NCBI RefSeq assembly: GCF_016808095.1
Contig: NC_068979.1
Coordinates: 26,145,460 to 26,209,459, forward strand
DNA: 64,000 nucleotides
Reading direction: 5' to 3'
Origin: Vigna angularis
Lineage: Eukaryota > Streptophyta > Magnoliopsida > Fabales > Fabaceae
The stretch's first letter is position 1; each line of letters begins with the position of its first letter. The notes below the pieces were generated by a model. It saw nothing but the letters and a program-made list of their open reading frames with translations. It did not search any database and was not told the DNA's origin. The translations under genes and the position numbers were made by a program. Shown here piece by piece: positions 12,261 through 24,382 of this stretch.

Positions 12261-13787
12261 ATGCTTCTTCTCCGGCGAACCGCCAAGCTAATATTCTCAA
12301 ACCCCCGCTCCCTCCAACCCCTCCGCCGCCATCACCACCACCCCATTTCTCCGGTGAACCCGGACCACCTACTCCGAGTCTGCACCGTCCTCTACCAGCA
12401 ACAGAACTCGCCCGAGTCACGACTCACCTCCAAACTCACATCGTGCGAGTTCCAACTCACCCACGAGTTCTTCCTTCAAATATGCAACAAATTTCCCTAT
12501 TCATGGCGTCCCGTTTACCGGTTCTTCCTCTACACGGAGTCCCAGCCTTCCTTCAAGCACACCACCGTTTCCTTCAACAAGATGCTCGACGTGGTAGGCA
12601 AGTCTCGCAACATCGACCTTTTCTGGGATCTTCTCAACGACATGGCACGTCGTGGTTTCGTCAGCGACAGGACCTTCGTGATCGCGTTGAAGACTCTGGG
12701 GGGTGCAAGGGAGCTGAAGAAGTGTGTGGAGTTTTTCCACTTGATGAATTCCAATGGGTGTGAGTACAACTTGGGGACTTTGAACAAGGTGGTTGAGGCA
12801 ATGTGTAAGTGCAAGCTTGTTGAGGAGGCAAAGTTTGTTGTTTTCAAGTTGAGGGAGTTGGTTAGGCCTGATGGGGTGACTTACAAGTGGTTGGTTGGAG
12901 GGTATTGTGATAAGGGTGATTTGGTTGAGGCTTCCAAAGTTTGGAACTTGATGGAGGATGAGGGGTTTGAGCCTGATGTGGATGCTGTTGAGAAAATGAT
13001 GGAGACCTTTTTTAAGGTGAATCAGTATGGTGAGGCTTTGAGGCTCTTTGATACAATGAGGTTCAAGAGGATGGATGAACTTGGGGTTTCAACTTATGGG
13101 CTAGTGATTAGGTGGTTGTGTAAGAAGGGGATGATGGCACAGGCGCATGAGGTGTTTGAGGAAATGCGCGAGAGGGGTGTTCGAGTTGATAACACGATTC
13201 TGGGGCATATTGTGTATGGACTTATGACTAAGCGTAGGGTTAGAGAGGCATATCAAGTTGTTGAGGGGATTGAGGCGCCGGATTTGAGCGTGTATCATGG
13301 GTTGATAAAGGGGCTTTTGAGGCTCAGAAGGGCGAGTGAGGCGACGCAAGTGTTTAGGGAAATGGTAAGAAGAGGTTGTGAGCCGACTATGCACACATAC
13401 ATAATGCTGCTGCAAGGGCATTTGGGGAGGAGGGGGAGGAAGGGGTCTGATCCGCTTGTTAATTTTGACACTATTTTTGTTGGGGGTATGGTGAAGGCAG
13501 GGAAGTCGAAGGAAGCTACTAAGTATGTGGAGAGGGTGATTAACAGAGGAATGGAAGTGCCAAGGTTTGATTATAACAAGTTTTTGTACTACTTTTCAAA
13601 CGAGGAAGGTGTGTGTATGTTTGAGGATGTGGGGAAGAAGTTGAGAGAGGTGAGACTGTTTGATTTGGCAGACATACTTGAGAGCTATGGGCAGAAGATG
13701 GCTACCAGAGACAGGAGAAGAAACAGAAGTCCAATTGCCCCAGATACTCAAGCAGTGATATCAGATACTGATAATCAGGTTGTGTAA
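12261..13787 (+). CDS. P-type pentatricopeptide repeat protein, probably mitochondrial
   Basis: PPR proteins bind organelle RNA in a sequence-specific manner and affect its processing, stability or translation. This single-exon gene encodes 508 residues from the ATG at 12261. An in-frame ATG at 12192 would add 23 residues, but the downstream start gives a typical presequence (MLLLRRTAKLIFSNPRS, rich in Arg/Leu/Ser and lacking acidic residues). About nine degenerate 35-residue helix-turn-helix repeats follow, for example VSFNKMLDVVGKSRNIDLFW, VTYKWLVGGYCDKGDLVEAS and STYGLVIRWLCKKGMMAQAH. There is no E or DYW extension, hence P class. The C-terminal tail is basic (KMATRDRRRNRS). From memory it resembles Arabidopsis At1g26500. 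The first 400 bp are noticeably GC-richer than the surroundings. Its RNA target cannot be told from sequence. Confidence 0.9.
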   Translation: MLLLRRTAKLIFSNPRSLQPLRRHHHHPISPVNPDHLLRVCTVLYQQQNSPESRLTSKLTSCEFQLTHEFFLQICNKFPYSWRPVYRFFLYTESQPSFKHTTVSFNKMLDVVGKSRNIDLFWDLLNDMARRGFVSDRTFVIALKTLGGARELKKCVEFFHLMNSNGCEYNLGTLNKVVEAMCKCKLVEEAKFVVFKLRELVRPDGVTYKWLVGGYCDKGDLVEASKVWNLMEDEGFEPDVDAVEKMMETFFKVNQYGEALRLFDTMRFKRMDELGVSTYGLVIRWLCKKGMMAQAHEVFEEMRERGVRVDNTILGHIVYGLMTKRRVREAYQVVEGIEAPDLSVYHGLIKGLLRLRRASEATQVFREMVRRGCEPTMHTYIMLLQGHLGRRGRKGSDPLVNFDTIFVGGMVKAGKSKEATKYVERVINRGMEVPRFDYNKFLYYFSNEEGVCMFEDVGKKLREVRLFDLADILESYGQKMATRDRRRNRSPIAPDTQAVISDTDNQVV

Positions 13788-16129
13788 ATCTATAGACTAT
13801 GTAAATTTATGTAAAAAGACCAAAGTTTATTGGAAATGAAGAAGGAGATTGATGAAATGACGACATGTTTCCAAGATAATCCAAACTCAAAAGATCACTG
13901 CAATAATGCAGGTCTATTGTTTTATGATTATGTTAGTCATGCTTCACTAATTCTAAGAAATGGACAACATAGACTGTGCTGGCTTTATAATTTTCTTTTT
14001 CAAATGATTAATAACAGGTTCTTTTATTCACCCTACTTCTCTTGGGCTTGACCTATTTTCCACTCAATGATATCTTGCTCTTTCGGTGAACTAATCATAG
14101 AATATCATCTTCTGCTTTGAGTTTTGTTGAGGACCAGAATAAGGAAGGGAGTGGAAAATTTTAGCAATCCACCCTCTCAAGTTGCAGTTGGTTAGTCATT
14201 TCAAAGTTATTTAGTTTGGATTGGACAAATCCTAAAAACTTTTGAAAGAATGGACATCTAGTCAAGCATTCCATATGCGCATTATGTTGAGTGGTTGTAA
14301 GAAACCGTGTTTTCAATTTAATACATCAATATTTTCTTGTCTACTTTTTCTTTGTAAAATTATAGAAAAGATTCAACAATCAAATTTGAATTCTATAAAA
14401 GAGATTGACATAATTTCTAATTCAAAATTTTAAAATAATAAATGTTTTAATTTTCTTGTTTATTTATTATTTAACTTTCGGATATTTATTCAATGTAAAA
14501 TTTAAATTTATATTCTTAACATATGAAGCAGCAGGTAATTTTTTAAAGGCACAAAAGTTGATTTAGTTGACAATTGATGTTTATATTTTGTAAGAATGAG
14601 TACGAAATTTCAATCTCGTATAGGTTTTATGGGTAACAATCCACAAATGACTTTGGTAATCTGTTTTATGTTTTAGAGGCATGTGTTAATTTTGCTGGGC
14701 TATCAAGATTCAATTGACGGAAACTTTTTACTGATAAAAGAAAAAAAAAGGTGATTTCTTCATAAGAGATAAACAAAAGTTAGTTTAATCGGTCAAATTT
14801 GGATTTGTATTGAGTTCTATAGACAATTCATCGAAACTTCTTACTGATAAGTAAAATCTTTTCATAAGCACTCACCATTATTTAATGTGCAAAAGTGTTT
14901 TTGCTTATAAGCAAATTACTACAATAAACATCTAAATTAATCTTTAAAATTGGTAGGTTTAATAATTAATTTTCTCAATCTTCTGTTAATCTTAATTTAA
15001 GTGAAAAAAGTTATTTATTTTAAATTTTCTTAGGTCATTTGTTAACAATAAATATGAAAGTAAATGATTTCTGTAGAGGTAGAAACTGAGTACGAATTTA
15101 TAGAATTAACAATTATGAAATCAAAAACCAAGTAAAAGGGATTGGTGTTTATAGTATTAAGAATTAACAGGAGTTTATTTTGCATTAATATAGTTTCCAC
15201 AAGTGTCAAATAATGATTGAAAAATGTTACTTATGCAATTGTCCAACTAACATAGAGTAAGAGAATACGAGATGTAATGGACAGAAACAAACAAAAATAT
15301 GTTTATAGAAACTGTTGCATTGCATGAGTTGTTGTATTACATGTAGAACACTAATAATTTATGTACTTTAGGATAAATACTTAAGAATTGCTCGTGTATC
15401 CTGTCAAAAGAAGAAAAGAAAAATGCACTGCATATGCTACAACCTCAAATTCATTTTTAAACATCCTGGCCATTCTTATTCTTACAAAAAGTCGTTGCGA
15501 TTGTTTAACAAGAAGGCATTCACGTCCAATGATAAAAAAAATCATTAAGTAAGAAATTGCTAACAAGATATAAATGAATGAATTAATGCAAACACATTTG
15601 ACAAAAACAATGAATTGGAGAGTTAACTTCAACGTGAACCTTGACAATCTAGTGCTTCCACAATTCCCCGACCCAATTGCACAAAAATTTAGAAAAACGT
15701 CAGGGCTCCAAGCAATATATACAATATGCACTACAGAACAATTCACTCCCTGAAATTGAAATAGCAAACAGAATTGCATTTTAGTGTGCAGACAAGTGGC
15801 AGTTCCAAAAGTACTTGTGCTTCTTGCAGAGTACAAGTTATCATGGATGTTTAGACTCCAACTATCCACACAATTACAATTAATGAAGCAACAAAATGAA
15901 GTTTGACAGATACATTCCACTAGTACTAGTACAAAAAATATTCCATATTAATTAAGACCTATGTAGATTCCATGTCCTACACGATCAACACTAGAGTTTC
16001 ACAGCATCCAATGATTTTCAATTTTATGTAGAATTAAATGATGACTAAGTGCAATAGAAGTTAAGAAGAATTACCAGAGCAAAACATCGAGTTCATCCAC
16101 CAGGGTGAGACATAATTTGGCAAATCCAA
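13788..16129. other. Intergenic region between convergent PPR and methyltransferase genes
   Basis: Transcription from both sides points into this stretch, so it should contain the two 3' UTRs. No poly(A) site was assigned with confidence. A 179-residue minus-strand frame at 15381-15920 has no recognisable domain or intron logic and is treated as chance. The rest is AT-rich and unremarkable. Confidence 0.5.
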
Positions 16130-19100
16130 TCATTTTTTCAGGAATGGTTTCTGGCAAACAAGAAGCCGCTGGTCACTTCCGTTCTCAAGGTTAATTACCC
16201 TTGCTTCCCAACGTACTTGTGCCGCGAGTGTGCGAGCCATCTCAATAATTTGCATGTTATCAGAAAGAATGACCCATCCCTACCAAGCCATGTAATATGT
16301 CATGTCAATAAAGAATTCAAGATTGTGTTCCTAGCAAAACACTCTGCCTACGGGGTCCTAGTAAATCAGGTTACCACATTTTCTGGCACAAAAATAGTCA
16401 TGACAAAAAACATAAGGGAGACAATGATACCTCTGGACGCAGTATTCTGTCCATCTCCAAGAATAGGTTCACCATGCTGCATCTCTCTGAAGTGAGATGA
16501 GAAAGAAGTCCACTTGCGTGAAGCATATCATACGTCCGGGGGTACGTTGGGAAGGGTTCACACCTAAAGATCAATCACCAGATCACATATACGAAACCAT
16601 TTATTTCATAAGACCACTTATTGTCAAACTCAAGTTAACTCAAACTCTTACAAGAAAGTTAAGTACCGAAATCAAGAACAATTTTTATCCCCCCACCAGT
16701 AAGAGTGTTTTACAAGAATTCAGATGATCTGAAGAAATTAACTTTTATTTAAATGTTTACACTTTAGAACTTACGTTTTATAATTTAAATATGATTTGTT
16801 GCAGTTTGATCTTATTTAGTACAAATGTACCATCACACTTTATAGTGCTTGCTTGTTTGCTTTATTACAGAGTTAAAATGTTAAATTGTTGTTGCATTTA
16901 GAGTATTATGTCATGTTTGATTTCATTAATAGTCTTTTTTTTTAATATTATTGATTATATTTCAGTCGAGTTTGATTTTAGTCTAGAAACCCCTACTAGT
17001 TTATGTTGACTACTGAGTTTGACAACCTTCCTCTCCACAACTTGCCTAGACCAAGAACAAAAAGCAACTTACCAGTCATGCACAACACCAACAAAACCTT
17101 TATCCAGTATAAGAGGAAGTGAATTAGAAACTGTAGCAGGAACAACATTCATGACCCAAACTGATTTGTTCTCTTCCAGAAGGGCAGTGTTCAACCCCCC
17201 ATATTTAGTACTCATATCCATTACATTACGAATCATGTTAAATGGAGGTAATGGATCATCATCTCCCGGCCTCTTCGGATGATCAGAGAAAATTAGTGGT
17301 GTAAGCAAAGACCAATAGTTCTTGAGAGTTGATCTCCAGAATTCCAAGTCTTCAAAATAATCTTCAGATTGAACTCCTGCTACAGTAGAGACATGTCAAT
17401 GAAAAGGCAAAGGAGTGGTACAGAAGGGTTGCAAGCAAATCATCTGAAAGTATTTACAAACAATACTTTCCATTAATTTTAAGGTCCTCTGCACTCAAAT
17501 CAGATCCAGCGGATCTGTTCTGTATTGCAATCCAGCGCTTGCTAGAGGTCCCACGTATGCATGGTTGAAGAGGCCGATAATATGACTGAACATCATCATA
17601 TTCTTTGCATAATGGTATAGCATGCTTCTTTCTACAATGTAAGGGAACATGTCACTAAAAGAATTATGGAAGCAGACCACTTCAAGAAACCCATGGAGCA
17701 AGCCTTTAGCAGAGATAACGGTAGTTGATATAAGTAATCTTAAATAAACATTCTGCAAACAATATTCTCAACTATCTTTACCTAGATGCATAGCAATTAA
17801 CGTCAGCAGTTTTCTGCCAGATGAATAGCTCATCATGCTGAGATAGAAGAGTCCAACAGAGTTGATGGGCCAGTTCTTTCATTGGATTCAACATATTCCT
17901 ACTTTTCACTTTTGATGAACTTCCATCTGACCTGCTTGGGGTCGAGGTTAACACAAAGTATCCTCCAGGTTTAAGAACACGGTCAACTTCTATGAGGAAA
18001 ATTCCAACTGTGAAACACGCCAATGTTATTAGCTATGGTTTAGGGCTAGCAGGCAACTAGGAAAGAAAGGGACAGTAACTTTATTTTAAAACAAAATTCC
18101 ACAGAGAAGTCTAATACTTGTGAAGCAAAGACAAGTCACTAATTCACATTAGCAATAACATAATGGAGTTACCTTTTCCATCCCAAATGATGCCACATTG
18201 AGCACAGTGAACTATGCCATATGACAATGAAGGAAATGGAAGTTCTCTTGCAACGAAGTTGCCAATCACAGCAGGAAGGCCCCTCTCAAGAAGCAGCTGA
18301 ACCTGGCTACCTGTTGCCTCATATGCAGCAACGCAAACTGTCATTATATTCAGTGATGCCAAATGAGCTGCAAAGCTACCAAATCCACAATTAATGTCTA
18401 GTATAGTGCGAACCTGCAATAAAGTGATCAGTATAGAGCAGCCATATTTATGATGCAACAAAAATCATAAAAATTCGTAATGACAATCAAATAGGCTTTA
18501 CTACACACTAAACCATTTTCCCCCACAACCAGTGATCCCCAAAGGAGAAGGAGCTTGTAAGTGATGATAAATGGAAGACTTACACCAGCTTGAGGAAATT
18601 CATTATCACTTCCCAAGCCAATCATCTCTGCAATTTGGCGAGAGTGATCTTTCACACCGTCATCCTCCGAGCGGAAAGCAATTTGGTTCTCTTCTAGAAG
18701 CATTAACCTACATAATTTATTGCAAAATTATAGAAATAGAAAAACCTTAATAATAATATATTAACAAAATACTTGCAAAAGTTGCAGTGCTTTTCTTTAA
18801 GCAGTCCATTGCTATAGCCTAAACACTGTTTTAGCCCAAAAAGGTTCCATTTCATTCCAGTAATTGGCATGGAGAAAGAAGTACCTTTTGGTCATACTTC
18901 CAGATGAAAGAAATTGGTTTCTGGTTATCTTCACATTTCCACTCCATATAACATCCCTGCTAGTTGGCCACTGGAAGGGAATTTTATATTCCGTAGGAGG
19001 ACGAACCAAACACCTTTCTGCTTCAACTAACAGTTCACAATGCCTATCAAACTCTTCTCCTTCTTTAAAACCTGCTACCAAGTTGGCTGAAACATTGTAA

Positions 19101-19396
19101 CAAGGCACAAAATTCTCTCTTTCCTTGCCACAGAGGTCAAATTCTCTTTGTCTAGAGATACCCCTTGCCACAGACCTTAACTCTAAATAATCAACCGCCG
19201 CTTGCTCCTTAACCTTCCTATAATTTGTGTATATGAGAGACACCGGAACATGAGGTGCCAAATCAACAATATTAGAAGAAGATGAACCTAGAACAAAAAT
19301 CAGCAGAAGCAGGCTGATTAGGCACAAGAGTAACCAGTTCACCGGGGATCTATGGCCAATAATGATGGATAACTTATTGAACCACGAGCTTCTCAT
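16130..19396 (-). CDS. Golgi DUF248 methyltransferase, PMT4/PMT5 (QUA2-like) type, with an altered splice donor
   Basis: Type II Golgi membrane protein, candidate pectin (homogalacturonan) methyltransferase. Eight exons on the minus strand: 19396-18885, 18707-18584, 18413-18173, 18007-17782, 17631-17471, 17376-17073, 16563-16431 and 16279-16130, giving 616 residues. The N-terminus [14 protein letters not shown] is followed by a membrane span at about residues 21-36. Family marks include [80 protein letters not shown] and [16 protein letters not shown] motif I reads DINCGFGS (residues 218-225), with Asn where Gly is usual. All introns are GT-AG except the fifth, whose donor is GA (AATG|GAAAGT). 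Only splicing exactly there keeps the frame (N-G-V-Q-S-E-D). The next GT, three or so bases on, frameshifts into a stop. It may be functional with a rare donor, or newly damaged. Confidence 0.88.
17465..17470 (-). other. Non-canonical splice donor (GA in place of GT), PMT intron 5
   Basis: The minus-strand sequence at the exon 5 border reads AATG|GAAAGT. A single T-to-A change from GGTAAGT explains it. The matching acceptor (GTAGCAG|GA at 17377-17380) and the reading frame of exon 6 require this exact border. The cryptic GT in GGAAA|GTATTG yields KSSI-stop. Confidence 0.75.
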
Positions 19397-20122
19397 GTCC
19401 AAATCCTTTAGCTTCCTTTGACAAACAGATTCAAAATCCACACGAAATGCCACCAACCCAGAATTCCAAGAGCAGCAAGCGAAGAGAAAAACCACAACCT
19501 ATCATAACATAACACAGGATTCTATGAAACCCTCACCATCCCTTAACGCATTGAAACAATAGCTCACACTCCTTCCCCAATAACGCAGGAATGCCAATGG
19601 ATTCATCAAAACCCCAATTATGGTGCAAAAGGAGGTGCTCAAATTTCTCAATCCAAATTCCCAATTCTGAATCAAACCCAATACTTACACAACCAATCAC
19701 ATCAGCTGCAACACAAATTCAAACGAGATTCACTCCATCAATCAATGGGCCCCAGCAACCACTCTGAGAACAATTCAAAAAAGAAAAAAAAAAGTTGAGA
19801 ACTAACACCGATCAGATCAAAACTGATAAATTAAGTGGCATATAACAAAGGAAATGGACATTTAGGGTTTGGTTGGTCCGAGAGAATTGAGTTAGTTAGA
19901 GAGTGAGATTCATAAAGCAATTTGAGGGAATTAAGTTGAACTTTGTTGTGAGGTCATGTTGGTCGTTTTAGCATTTATATAAATGGCAACAATCATTATA
20001 AAACAGATCACCACATTAAAATATGAAATAAGCATTCATCAATGTTTTGGGAAAACGAAAGAGAATAAGGAATAATTGCTCTTTAATCGTTGTTTCTTCC
20101 CACTACGCACCTTCAACTTCAG

Positions 20123-20124
<2 letters not shown>
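19397..20124. other. 5' leader and promoter region of the methyltransferase gene
   Basis: The region upstream of the minus-strand start at 19396. An in-frame ATG at 19495 would extend the protein by 33 residues, but homologues as I remember them begin at MRSSWFNK. No clear TATA box was fixed; a leader intron is possible. Confidence 0.35.

Positions 20125-20182
<58 letters not shown>
20125..20182. repeat. (AT)n microsatellite
   Basis: About 29 uninterrupted AT dinucleotides, in the upstream region of the methyltransferase gene. Confidence 0.95.
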
Positions 20183-20187
<5 letters not shown>

Positions 20188-20644
20188 CATCGTTTCATAC
20201 ATTTTTATTAAAAAAACATATTTCTTTAATGAAATTTTTTATTTCGGTATTGTTTAACTTTTTGCGAAACTTAAGAAATAAGTGTTAGTGTCTTTGATAA
20301 ATATCTATAACTTTTATTTTAATTTTACGTCACAATTGTAATATCACGTATCTATTATAAAATATAATCATATATGTAAACATATATACTTATGCAATCA
20401 AATGATTCGATCTTTTTTTAATTTGATTTTTTTTATAATATAAACAAAATAATTATATAAGAACACGAAACTAAACAAGAATGTGACGTCACAATGTAGT
20501 ATATTAATGAGTTAGGAAAGATTTGCTAGAAAGATTTACTATAAAATCACAATCCTTTATAAGAATTGAGTTTTATATCAAAACTAAAATAATCATTTCT
20601 TTACGAAAATCAATCAATTTTATTCAATGACCAAGGTTTTTATA

Positions 20645-20647
<3 letters not shown>

Positions 20648-20712
<65 letters not shown>
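20648..20712. repeat. (TA)n microsatellite
   Basis: About 32 uninterrupted TA dinucleotides. Confidence 0.95.
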
Positions 20713-20716
<4 letters not shown>

Positions 20717-20789
20717 TCAAATGCAATTTAAGAAATTGTAAAAGAGACCCCAAAGATATTGGACTACAAAAATAACTCAAAAATTCAAA

Positions 20790-22335
20790 ACATGTTCATA
20801 ATTGTCGTTTAACAACTCGTCGCCTAACGAGTTTACTTGCTAACTGAGAGTTACAACTCTAAATTAAACTTTCGCCCAATAAATGTAAAAAAAAATAAAA
20901 GAAAATTACAAATACTTTTAAATGCTTAAAATTATTCTATAATTGTGTTCAAAATCATGATTTTCATGTCCTTTAAATTGCAATGATCCTTTTTAAGTTC
21001 TTCTTGTATTGGATCACGAGATAGTCCTCTATTATATTTTCTTTATTATAGAGAATTTCTACTTAAAGATTCCTTATCCTTAGGTCTAGGAGAGCTAGAA
21101 GTACCTCCCTCCTTTTTAAATGTTTCCTTATTCCTCCATGAGGTGAATGATTTCTTATAGGAGATCATTCTCTTGAGTTGTTGTTCCTTTGGGCCTGATC
21201 AGTTTCTCATCACCCTCCCTTTCTTGGAGAGAATTCAACCACAAAATTTAGAAGATTCTACACATAAACACAAACATTAGTAAAAAAACATAAATATAAA
21301 AATAATTCAAAATAAAAATTCTTGCTATAATGAGATTTGAATCCTAAAAGAGTTAAATCTCTTATTATCAAAAGGTTGGAGGTTTGCCTATAGGGTTAAA
21401 TACCCACCTGCAAAAAGCATCACATAGTTTTAAAGAAAGATGCTATGCTCAAAGGAAAACAAAAGAATATTACGTAGATAAACAACTAAACTATAGGTTT
21501 GACTTTGATTGCCTATGAGTTTGTTAGGAATAGATAAACAAGCTAGGTTATATGCATATATTTTCAAGGTTGTGTCCTCCTTCTCAGTCATCCTTTCTTC
21601 TTACCATTGTTGATGTCATTACTCCTTAATGAACAAGTCTTTTCTAGGAAACAAAATAAGAAAAGATGAGTTAGTATATTTTTCGCTCTCTTTTTTCTTT
21701 TTCTTCTTTCACTATCTTTTTTTTTCTCCTTTCTCTCATTCCTTTCTTCTTCCTCCTTTTCTCTCTCTTTTCTTGTTCTTATTTTTCTCTCTTTTCTTTT
21801 ATTGCCTTCTTTTCTTAATCTCTCTTTAGTTGTTGCTCTTGTCTTTCTTTTCTCAACATTTATGGTTATTTCAATGTTCTCCTTTCCTCTTCTTTCAAGT
21901 GTAGAATGTAGTTCTTGAGGTCTTCATTAGTTATGTATAGACCTTAAAGGTCTTTACATTTGTCTTTGGTGAAAGTATATATAGACCTTAAATGCTAAAC
22001 AACCTAAGAAACCTTAAAATAAAGTCTAAAGTCATCGAGCCTAAGAAATAACTAAAAAAATCGAAAAGAGATTCAGAATCTTCACCAATATGTGGAGCTT
22101 TCCTAGTGAGTTCACTTGCCTAGCGAGACTTACAACTTTGACTTAAACTTTCACCCAATGATCCAATTCGTCCAGCAAATGTATAAAAATAAAAGAAAAT
22201 TACAAAATATTTTTAAATGTTTAAAATTATTCTATAATTGTTCTCCAAGTCATGATTTTAATGTCATTTGAGTTGCAATAGATCCTCTTTAACTCCTTCT
22301 TATATTAGATAACTAGATAATTCTCTATCATACAC
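20790..22335. mobile_element. Decayed LTR-retroelement-like segment with ~250-bp direct repeats
   Basis: Two direct copies at about 20790-21045 and 22055-22335 share aataaaagaaaattacaaa, tgtttaaaattattctataattg, catgattt and 'gcctaacgag/gcctagcgag' blocks. They enclose about 1 kb that includes retroelement-like non-coding sequence (gatcattctcttgagttgttgttcctttggg) and a T/C-rich tract at 21680-21870. No intact reading frame or target duplication was found, so the LTR interpretation is inference. Confidence 0.45.
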
Positions 22336-22345
22336 TTATGCATGT

Positions 22346-22352
<7 letters not shown>

Positions 22353-22434
<82 letters not shown>
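22353..22434. repeat. (TA)n microsatellite hosting a MULE insertion
   Basis: About 40 TA units with one G interruption. The tract continues as (AT)n at 23504, on the other side of the inserted element. Confidence 0.95.
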
Positions 22435-23500
22435 GGGGTTTGCTAACGTGCGTACGCCTGTTTTCCAGTTGGTACATTTTGGCAATGTGTACCAGATTTT
22501 AGTAGACAAAAGTACCCTTAATATCATGGATTCTAAGTTTTAAGGTTAAGGGTATTTTCATAATTTTCATCTCAACCCTTTCTCTTTCATCTCTCACTCC
22601 AACATTTTCTCTGTCATCCTATGGTCGCCTAACTGAAAAAAAAAAAAAATCAGAAACACTGATTGTTAAACAATCTTACAAAAAATGATTTTATAATGAG
22701 TTTTCATTTTATAATTTATGTCTTATCTAATTTTATCCAAATCCAATTTTCACAAGCATAAAGGAATTGTTAATTGACTTGGAAAAAATAAAAAATACTC
22801 GTTGTTAAACAATTTCTTTCAAAAAATGATTTTATAATGAGTTTTCATTTTATAATTTTTGTTTTATCTAATTTTATCTAATTTTCACAACCATAATGAC
22901 ATCAAAGGAATTGGTAATTGGCCTGAAAAAAAATCAGAAACACTCGGTGTTAAACAATTTCTTACAAAAAATGATTTTATAATGAGTTTTCATTTTATAA
23001 TTTTTGTCGTATATAATTTTATCTAATTTTCACAAGAATAATGACATCCGAACGAATTAGTAATTGGCCTAGAGGGTTTTTTTAGAGATGATGATTCAAC
23101 ATATGTAGATGATGAAATTAAAGAGGTTAGTGAAGATGGTGAAATTGAAGAGATCTTGAATTAACCTTTGCCTGAAGGAAATATGTCAATGACTCAACTT
23201 TTTACAAAGGCAAATTGTTTAACGACAAGTGTTTCTGACTTTTTCAATTGGGGCTACACTAGGGATGACAGAGAAAAGGTTGGAGTGAGAGATGAAAGAG
23301 AAAATGTTGAGAAGAATGAGAGAGGTGAGTAAGAGTTTCGGGTTTTTTTCTTTTTAGTTTTGAGAATGAAAATTATTAAAACACTCTTTAACCTTAAAAC
23401 TTAGAATCTATAATATATAAAGGTATTTTTGTCTACTAAAACACGGTACACATTGCTAAAATGTACTAACTCAAAAACAGGCATACGCACGTTAACAAAC

Positions 23501-23503
<3 letters not shown>
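22435..23503. mobile_element. Non-autonomous Mutator-like element with long TIRs and internal triplication
   Basis: The left end GGGGTTTGCTAACGTGCGTA and the reverse complement of the right end (GAGGTTTGTTAACGTGCGTA) begin ~150-bp terminal inverted repeats. These include tggtacatttt, gcaatgtgtacc, tagtagacaaaa and ttctaagttttaaggtta. The element sits inside an (AT)n tract, so any 9-bp target duplication would read ATATATATA and cannot be tested. Inside are three tandem ~145-bp copies (about 22635-22780, 22781-22924 and 22925-23071). Next comes a short acidic reading stretch at about 23085-23163 (DDEIKEVSEDGEIEEILN-stop) that might be captured coding DNA. Confidence 0.75.

Positions 23504-23552
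<49 letters not shown>
23504..23552. repeat. (AT)n microsatellite, right part of the split tract
   Basis: About 24 AT units directly after the right end of the MULE. Confidence 0.95.
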
Positions 23553-23555
<3 letters not shown>

Positions 23556-23943
23556 AGTTTAAAACTATACCTAAGATATAAGTTTAATATTTTTTATTTT
23601 CAAAATTCAAATTTAAAACTATACTTAAGGTATAAGTTTAGTACTATCCCACTAAAAACTTATGAATATCTTTTAAAATATCCAGTACACTGCGAAATTA
23701 GTTTGTAATATAGATTACTTCATTCGACGTTAAATATGTATTGTTAACAAAATTATTTAATGAAGAGTGATACCAAATACTATAATAATTAAGTTTACAA
23801 TTACTTTTAAAATAAAATGTTAATCCCTATATTTTTATCATTAATTAAAATAATTATTTAAGATTTGTCCATCTAAACTAATAAAATAATTTTACTTTTC
23901 TATTTTAATATAGTTTTAGGTGAATTACTTGTTACATTTTTTC

Positions 23944-24382
23944 TGTACCATATGACGGACGATCTCTATTGACCACAAGAAAGACATGATCGGACGGCCA
24001 GTAAAGAGACAGATTGATGGGTCGGGACGACCGACCTCATAAGCATAAATGATTAATGATTAGGGAGATTAAGGTAAATCACGACTAAACTTACTGGATC
24101 AGGATTAGGCCGGGATTAAAACATCGCTAATCTTAGGCCCACGTCAGACAACTATAAATGTAAATCAAAGGTAACGGGTAGGTAGAGGCATTTACTGTGC
24201 ATTTATTATTGTCATTGTCATATTAGATAACCGGACGGTTCAACTACTGATTTTGGCATCGAAGTATCTTTAATAGGTACACACCGACCGGACTAGCGGA
24301 CCAAGGACCCAATGAACAAGACCATACGACGAGAAAGAACAAATTATGAAAGTGTTTAGCAACTCATCCCGTAACCGAAACA
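23944..24382. mobile_element. 439-bp solo LTR, Ty3/gypsy-like
   Basis: It starts TGTACCATATGACGG and ends CCCGTAACCGAAACA (TG...CA), with a perfect 5-bp target duplication TTTTC at 23939-23943 and 24383-24387. Internal signals fit a promoter and leader (aactataaatgtaaatc near 24150, then gcatttactgtgcatttatta). The 'cggacgg/ccgacc' content is unusually GC-rich for this area. There is no internal retroelement coding sequence. Confidence 0.8.

Noticed and set aside
15381..15920. Minus-strand 179-codon open frame downstream of the methyltransferase gene
   Set aside because: No recognisable domain, Cys/Phe-rich chance composition, and it lies where the 3' flank of the methyltransferase is expected.
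19397..19495. Upstream in-frame ATG for the methyltransferase (MVFLFACCSWN...)
   Set aside because: The conserved N-terminus of the PMT4/PMT5 type begins at MRSSWFNK (19396), and the extra residues look like leader translation.
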